Below the pieces are notes generated by a model. The model saw only the letters and a program-made list of their open reading frames with translations. It was not told the DNA's origin and did not search any database. From Nakamurella antarctica (GTDB lineage: Bacteria; Actinomycetota; Actinomycetes; Mycobacteriales; Nakamurellaceae): a stretch of 64,000 nucleotides of DNA. Positions 63,860 to 64,000 of the stretch are shown in pieces (within the stretch, counting starts at the first letter, position 1; every line of letters begins with the position of its first letter). The DNA lies in contig NZ_CP034170.1 in NCBI RefSeq assembly GCF_003860405.1, positions 868,001-932,000 of the forward strand. Direction: 5' to 3'. The position numbers and the translations under genes were made by a program.

Positions 63860-64000
63860 GTGCCAGTGGATGCAGACAAGCCCGGAGCGGCGGAGCTCCC
63901 CGTCGAAGAATCGTTTCGTGGGCCCTTGGTGCTCCGCGGCGACCAGCGCACGCAGTCCAGCACCACTGACCAGCGATTGCTCGATACCCGCGGTCAGACC
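63860..64000 (+). CDS. LOG-family (TIGR00730-type) protein, N-terminal part cut by window edge
   Basis: From GTG 63860 the frame is open to the end and encodes 47 residues, with ESFRGPLVLRGDQRTQSSTT and DQRLLDTRG. These match the N-terminal region of actinobacterial LOG-like proteins (cytokinin riboside 5'-monophosphate phosphoribohydrolase family), which follow dapE in mycobacteria (Rv1205 region). The catalytic PGGxGTxxE motif would lie beyond the window. Confidence 0.75.
   Translation, partial: MPVDADKPGAAELPVEESFRGPLVLRGDQRTQSSTTDQRLLDTRGQT

Noticed and set aside
1..64000. tRNA or rRNA genes
   Set aside because: I saw no T-loop/anticodon pattern or rRNA segment by eye; a dedicated scan could still find one.

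Overview
The window looks like the chromosome of a moderately high-GC actinomycete that makes mycothiol. Its right half carries the typA, lpqW-like, mshB, small membrane protein, ferredoxin, dapC, dapD, dapE and LOG-like neighbourhood known from mycobacteria and relatives. Many starts are GTG or TTG and genes often overlap by 1-8 bases. The species cannot be named from the sequence.

Layout. 1-5.3 kb: a ParE toxin tail at the edge, a small Cys-pair protein, an SDR enzyme, a mucin-like membrane protein, a frameshifted YtcJ-type amidohydrolase and its overlapping TetR regulator. 5.4-9.5 kb: a complete polyamine ABC operon (potABCD) ending in a hairpin. 9.6-12.5 kb: an IclR regulator with a visible promoter and operator, then an alpha-ketoglutaric semialdehyde dehydrogenase. 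12.6-15.5 kb: a DUF2071 protein and a secreted RCC1-repeat protein with a LAxTG-type sorting signal.

15.8-29.3 kb is an accessory island. It begins with nested, decayed insertion sequences (ISL3 fragments, an IS21 element with broken istA) and a sigma-factor remnant. Its core is a type VII-secretion polymorphic toxin locus: a GH-E nuclease toxin with a SUFU immunity gene on the minus strand, and a TNT-type NAD glycohydrolase toxin with an Imm61-like immunity gene on the plus strand, followed by an orphan TNT cassette with its own immunity gene. The two toxins share an almost identical N-terminal half, which forms about 1.09 kb inverted repeats around a 1.78 kb central segment. One copy has an amber codon at position 42 near the inner edge of the repeat. 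Recombination between the repeats would move the stop codon and the upstream genes from one toxin to the other. This is the most interesting feature here. The island ends with a second ISL3 element that cuts off a glutathione peroxidase gene.

29.5-40 kb: an AGE-family isomerase overlapping a GT87 mannosyltransferase, a TPP riboswitch leading a thiamine ABC operon (thiBPQ), a Nudix hydrolase with an N-terminal extra domain, and a polar amino-acid ABC operon. 40-57.4 kb: typA, an LpqW-like lipoprotein and two full peptide/nickel-type ABC systems, one with an unusually large permease. 57.5-64 kb: mshB and the lysine/diaminopimelate genes dapC, dapD and dapE, with a cut LOG-family gene at the right edge.
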